Below are positions 5,350 to 7,368 of a stretch of 7,368 nt of DNA, in pieces. Where the stretch lies: contig CAYWTS010000065.1 of the NCBI GenBank assembly GCA_964461265.1, positions 1 to 7,368 on the forward strand, given 5' to 3'. The position numbers and the translations under genes are program-made. Source of the DNA: CAYWTS01 sp964461265. Its GTDB lineage: Bacteria > Bacteroidota > Ignavibacteria > Tepidaquicellales > OLB5. The notes beneath the pieces are model-generated. The model made no database searches. It was not told the DNA's origin and saw nothing but the letters and a program-made list of their open reading frames with translations. Every line of letters starts with the position of its first letter. Position 1 is the first letter of the stretch.

Positions 5350-6315
5350 TTAAAATTTTATCTTTGCATCTGCGGGCATTCCCGGCTTTAAATCGAAATT
5401 CTTATTACTTATTTGTATCTTAACGGCAAAAACAAGCTTGGTTCTTTCATCCGGTGTCTGTATGTTTTTCGGTGTAAATTCCGCTTCGGGAGATATAAAA
5501 ATTATTTCGCCCTGGAAAACCTTATCTTTAAATGAATCGACTGTTATATCAGCCTTTTGACCGGGTTTTATATTTCCAAGGTCAATCTCCGATACATAAA
5601 TTACCAGGTTTACCGTTTCAAGATTAGAGATTTTAAAAAGCGATGTACCCATCGCAACATTCTCGCCAATCTCGATATATTTTTTAGAAATGATACCGTC
5701 TACAGGCGAGAAAACCTTACAGTCCTCAATACTTTTTTTCAGCAAATCAACCTGGGCTATCGACCTTTTAAGATTTGCCCTAGCCTGGTCAATTTCCTGC
5801 GGGCGGATAATAGTTTTTACTTTTCTCAGGTTTTCTTTTGCAGAATTATACTGTGCTGATGTAAGGTCATACCTTGCCTGTGCATCATCAAGCTGCTTTT
5901 TAGTCACTGCGTTTGAATTGTACAGCTCTTCTGCGCGTTCTTTATCAAGTTTTGCATTATCAAGATTTATCTTTGCCTGCTTTAATAATTCTTCGGATTG
6001 TTTTATATCTTCCTTGCGTGCCCCCGAAAGCAGCAGGTTAAGCTGAGCATTTGCGAGCTCAACACCGGCTTCTGCCTGTCTAAGCTGGATATCAAGCATA
6101 TCATGGTCTATTTCAAGCAGAAGGTCGCCTTTTTTAATTCTGTCACCTTCTTCTACAGGAATATTTTTTATCTGTCCGTTCGATTTTGAACTCACCGTTA
6201 CATTTACTGCTTCAATCGTTCCTGACGCTGTAATTGTGTTTTTGTCATCTTTGTTACCGCATGAAAACAATAATATGCATAGACACGTTATGAGTGGAAT
6301 GTTAAGCTTATTCAT
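5350..6315 (-). CDS. Periplasmic adaptor (membrane-fusion, HlyD/YbhG-like), predicted lipoprotein
   Basis: 321 residues. Bridges the inner-membrane ABC complex to an outer-membrane channel. A lipoprotein signal peptide ends in the lipobox LFSC, with the lipidated cysteine at residue 19 followed by GNKDD. Next come the first half of the barrel-sandwich (lipoyl) domain, SGTIEAVNVTVSSKSNGQIK to LLLEID (31-70), a long alpha-helical coiled-coil hairpin (about 72-198, with the family motif SGARKEDI at 97-104 and its mirror RPQEIDQA at 171-178), and the second lipoyl half FSPVDGIISKKYIEIGENV (202-220). The beta-barrel follows (about 230-321) with the strong YbhG-type motif ISPEAEFTPKNIQTPDERTK (274-293) and LKPGMPADAKI at the end. 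The ATG overlaps the tetR stop (ATGA, 4 nt), so the two are translationally coupled. Use of lipid anchoring instead of a cleaved or uncleaved signal peptide is common for adaptors. Confidence 0.92.
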   Translation of the reverse strand: MNKLNIPLITCLCILLFSCGNKDDKNTITASGTIEAVNVTVSSKSNGQIKNIPVEEGDRIKKGDLLLEIDHDMLDIQLRQAEAGVELANAQLNLLLSGARKEDIKQSEELLKQAKINLDNAKLDKERAEELYNSNAVTKKQLDDAQARYDLTSAQYNSAKENLRKVKTIIRPQEIDQARANLKRSIAQVDLLKKSIEDCKVFSPVDGIISKKYIEIGENVAMGTSLFKISNLETVNLVIYVSEIDLGNIKPGQKADITVDSFKDKVFQGEIIFISPEAEFTPKNIQTPDERTKLVFAVKIQISNKNFDLKPGMPADAKIKF

Positions 6316-6953
6316 TTTTGTTTAGCTTTTAATTGCATAAATATTTTTTTGCCTTTATCGGTTAATATACCGTTAAGTAATATTTCGAAAGCGTAATTTA
6401 TTATTTCGTTATATGTTTCTTTCATGTTAAGAAGAAACTGGGGATTAACTATAGCCCTCAGCGAGCTTATGAAAATGGTTATGGTAATATCACTTGGGTA
6501 GGATTCGAATAATTTTTCTCTTCGTCCCTGTTCAATTATTTTTCCCAGGTTTCGATACATTAATTTTCTCCTCATTTCGTCTATTTCTTCCCAGAGTTTC
6601 GGCATGTGAATCTGAAGGTCGCTCATCCATTTCGGCTGGAAACGGTTTATGATACTGCTCAGGATTTCAAGCATTTTGTAGAGTTTTTCTATTGCATTTG
6701 ATCGTGAACCGATTATTTCGCCTATATACATACGTGCGTTTTGTATAACCTCGTAAATCGATTCACGCACAAGGTGGTCTTTTGTAGGGAAAAATTTGTA
6801 GATAGTGTTCTTGCTTACAGCCAGTTCGCGCGAAAGCTGGGTGATGGTGATTTTATAGAATCCATTGCGGAAGAATGTATTCTGAGCATAACGGAGAATT
6901 TTTAGTTTCTCGCTATTATCCGGCAGTGATTTTATGTTATATGTTTCCGTCAT
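6312..6953 (-). CDS. TetR-family transcriptional repressor, probable local regulator (CecR-like position)
   Basis: 213 residues from the ATG at 6953. The N-terminal DNA-binding domain is at about residues 16-65: KILRYAQNTFFRNGFYKITI, then the helix-turn-helix ITQLSRELAVSKNTIYKFF (37-55) and PTKDHLVRES, all TetR hallmarks (PF00440 type). The C-terminal half is an all-helical ligand-binding and dimerisation region with no recognised ligand motif. It is first in the operon and overlaps the adaptor by 4 nt, the same place the TetR-type regulator CecR occupies before ybhGFSR. It probably represses its own operon and is released by a substrate of the pump. A 28-bp inverted repeat over its predicted transcription start is the likely binding site. 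No Shine-Dalgarno sequence is seen before the ATG. Confidence 0.92.
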   Translation of the reverse strand: MTETYNIKSLPDNSEKLKILRYAQNTFFRNGFYKITITQLSRELAVSKNTIYKFFPTKDHLVRESIYEVIQNARMYIGEIIGSRSNAIEKLYKMLEILSSIINRFQPKWMSDLQIHMPKLWEEIDEMRRKLMYRNLGKIIEQGRREKLFESYPSDITITIFISSLRAIVNPQFLLNMKETYNEIINYAFEILLNGILTDKGKKIFMQLKAKQK

Positions 6954-6954
6954 A

Positions 6955-6982
6955 GGAAACTAATTAAGTCTTTTCAGTTTCC
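6955..6982. promoter_or_regulatory. Candidate TetR operator (28-bp inverted repeat)
   Basis: GGAAACT (6955-6961) and AGTTTCC (6976-6982) are perfect 7-bp inverted arms with a 14-bp spacer. The site runs from the last base of the predicted -7 box to 1 nt before the tetR start codon, thus covering the predicted transcription start. The size and location resemble the 28-bp QacR operator. In RNA it could also fold and hide the start codon. Operator function is inferred from position and symmetry. Confidence 0.55.
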
Positions 6983-7013
6983 AAAATAATGCTCAGTGTT
7001 TATTAATGCAAGT
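6982..7013 (-). promoter_or_regulatory. Promoter of the tetR-exporter operon
   Basis: On the minus strand ACTTG (7013-7009) is followed by 19 bases and TTATTTTG (6989-6982), one base off the Bacteroidota -7 consensus TAnnTTTG. The predicted start is near 6977, leaving a leader of roughly 24 nt. The -33 region shares ACTTGCATT with the promoter of the small secreted-protein gene. It is the only good promoter found upstream of the six genes. Confidence 0.55.
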
Positions 7014-7020
7014 TAATACA

Positions 7021-7056
7021 ACCCCCCTGAATTCCCCCTTTTGTAATGGGGTGGGT
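7021..7056. repeat. Imperfect C/G-rich inverted repeat, possibly a decayed copy of the neighbouring element
   Basis: ACCC (7021-7024) pairs with GGGT (7053-7056), and CCCC within 7034-7038 with GGGG (7048-7051), around a TTTTGTAAT loop. Runs of C followed by runs of G are similar in style to the better-formed element at 7166-7234. Pairing is incomplete, so this is a weak call. Confidence 0.4.
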
Positions 7057-7129
7057 AAATTTTACACAAAAAGTTTAGTATAAATATTGGGCGGTGTAAA
7101 ATACACTGTTTGCTGCAGGGGAAAGACTC

Positions 7130-7155
7130 CAATCCCGATACTCGGATTGCTTTTT
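7130..7155 (+). terminator. Terminator-like hairpin with T-run on the plus strand
   Basis: CAATCCCGA (7130-7138) pairs with TCGGATTG (7142-7149) as an 8-bp stem with one bulged C and a TAC loop, followed by CTTTTT (7150-7155). This is the form of an intrinsic terminator, but no plus-strand gene lies upstream within the window. It could end a leader or small RNA, or be part of the repeat-rich spacer. Confidence 0.35.
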
Positions 7156-7165
7156 CAACGCTGCA

Positions 7166-7234
7166 GACCACCCCTCCGACCGCCATTAGGCGGTCTCTTC
7201 CCCTCCTTAGTAAGGAGGGGACTTAGGGGAAGTC
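7166..7234. mobile_element. MITE-like double-hairpin repeat element
   Basis: About 69 bp with imperfect terminal inverted repeats GACCACCCCT (7166-7175) and AGGGGAAGTC (7225-7234), 8 of 10 matching. Inside are two perfect hairpins: GACCGCC-ATTA-GGCGGTC (7178-7195) and CCCCTCCTTA-G-TAAGGAGGGG (7200-7220). It is GC-rich in AT-rich surroundings and carries no coding capacity. The 'CCCCTCCTT..AAGGAGGGG..AGGGG' style is what I associate with short dispersed repeats in this group of bacteria. No target-site duplication could be confirmed. Confidence 0.6.
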
Positions 7235-7276
7235 TCATGTGTAGTATTTGCATATTTTTTTATTATCTCAATTACC

Positions 7277-7284
7277 TATTTTTG
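7277..7284 (+). promoter_or_regulatory. Possible -7 box of the lipoprotein gene
   Basis: TATTTTTG matches TAnnTTTG exactly and ends 4 nt before the ATG at 7289. The nearest upstream TTTG (7247-7250) is 26 nt away, too far for a normal -33 box. If used, transcription would start at or next to the start codon, giving a leaderless mRNA. Confidence 0.3.
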
Positions 7285-7288
7285 CCTT

Positions 7289-7368
7289 ATGCTTAATAAT
7301 AAATTTATTTTACCGTTTACAGCTGTTATTTTATGCTCCCTCTTTTCTGCCTGTTCAAAAAAAGAAGC
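7289..7368 (+). CDS. Lipoprotein, N-terminal fragment (cut by right window edge)
   Basis: The frame begins ATG CTT AAT AAT AAA and is open for 26 codons to the window end. The translation MLNNKFILPF... is a classic lipoprotein signal peptide: N-terminal lysine, hydrophobic core FILPFTAVILCSLF, lipobox LFSAC with the lipidated cysteine at residue 22, then SKKE. The mature protein is outside the window, so its role is unknown. It is transcribed divergently from the tetR operon across a 335-bp gap, so it may or may not share regulation. The start is chosen because it gives the complete signal peptide; no Shine-Dalgarno site is visible. Confidence 0.7.
   Translation, partial: MLNNKFILPFTAVILCSLFSACSKKE

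Larger units (their letters stand above)
6954..7288. other. 335-bp divergent intergenic region between tetR and the lipoprotein gene
   Basis: I see no credible gene here. The tetR-proximal third holds the operon promoter and the inverted repeat. The middle holds an imperfect C/G-rich inverted repeat (7021-7056), a small palindrome GTAAA-T-TTTAC (7055-7065) and GTGTA-AAA-TACAC (7094-7106). The lipoprotein-proximal part holds a terminator-like hairpin (7130-7155), a MITE-like hairpin element (7166-7234) and a possible -7 box (7277-7284). An open frame across 7087-7296 is an artefact of the repeats. Confidence 0.7.

Noticed and set aside
7087..7296. 69-codon plus-strand frame across the tetR-lipoprotein spacer
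   Set aside because: It runs through the C/G-rich hairpin element and translates to a low-complexity, Pro/Arg/Leu-rich chain without any domain. It also overlaps the lipoprotein start in another frame.

Overview
The window is AT-rich bacterial DNA that looks like Bacteroidota or the wider FCB group (Ignavibacteria-like lineages fit well). Three things point there. Two minus-strand genes have promoter-like pairs of the Bacteroidota type (TTG, about 20 bp, then TAnnTTTG). Most starts lack a clear Shine-Dalgarno site. A small exported protein carries the 'LEW...FEIERS...YYRLKLID' beta-sandwich common in that group. The phylum is an inference; no rRNA or marker gene is present.

Layout, all on the minus strand unless stated. 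At 1-365 is the N-terminal part of a Yip1-family membrane protein, cut by the window edge. At 472-885 is a small secreted protein of unknown role with its own promoter. From 6953 down to 1104 runs a six-gene operon: TetR-type repressor, lipoprotein membrane-fusion (HlyD/YbhG-like) adaptor, two ABC ATPases and two ABC-2 permeases. At 7289-7368 (plus strand), divergent from the repressor, the start of a lipoprotein gene runs off the right edge. The 335-bp gap before it holds the repressor promoter, a candidate operator and C/G-rich hairpin repeats of a MITE-like kind.

The operon matches the CecR-YbhG-YbhF-YbhS-YbhR exporter of enterobacteria in gene content and order. Here the double ATPase YbhF is split into two genes that lie in the same reading frame with only a TAA between them. 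The expected machine is an inner-membrane heterodimer of permeases driven by an ATPase heterodimer, with the adaptor linking it to an outer-membrane channel. No TolC-type gene lies in the window. The substrate cannot be read from sequence; drug or toxic-compound export is the usual guess for this family.

The most informative observation is an asymmetry in the ATPases. The first has a canonical signature (LSGGM) but proline in place of the switch histidine. The second has the histidine but a decayed signature (LATGY). In the head-to-tail dimer these defects fall in the same composite site, giving one consensus and one degenerate site. Also notable are two long palindromes, each inside a 62-nt gap, that divide the operon into repressor+adaptor, ATPase pair and permease pair, and a 28-bp inverted repeat over the predicted tetR transcription start. 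I see a variant of a known exporter family, not a clearly new system.
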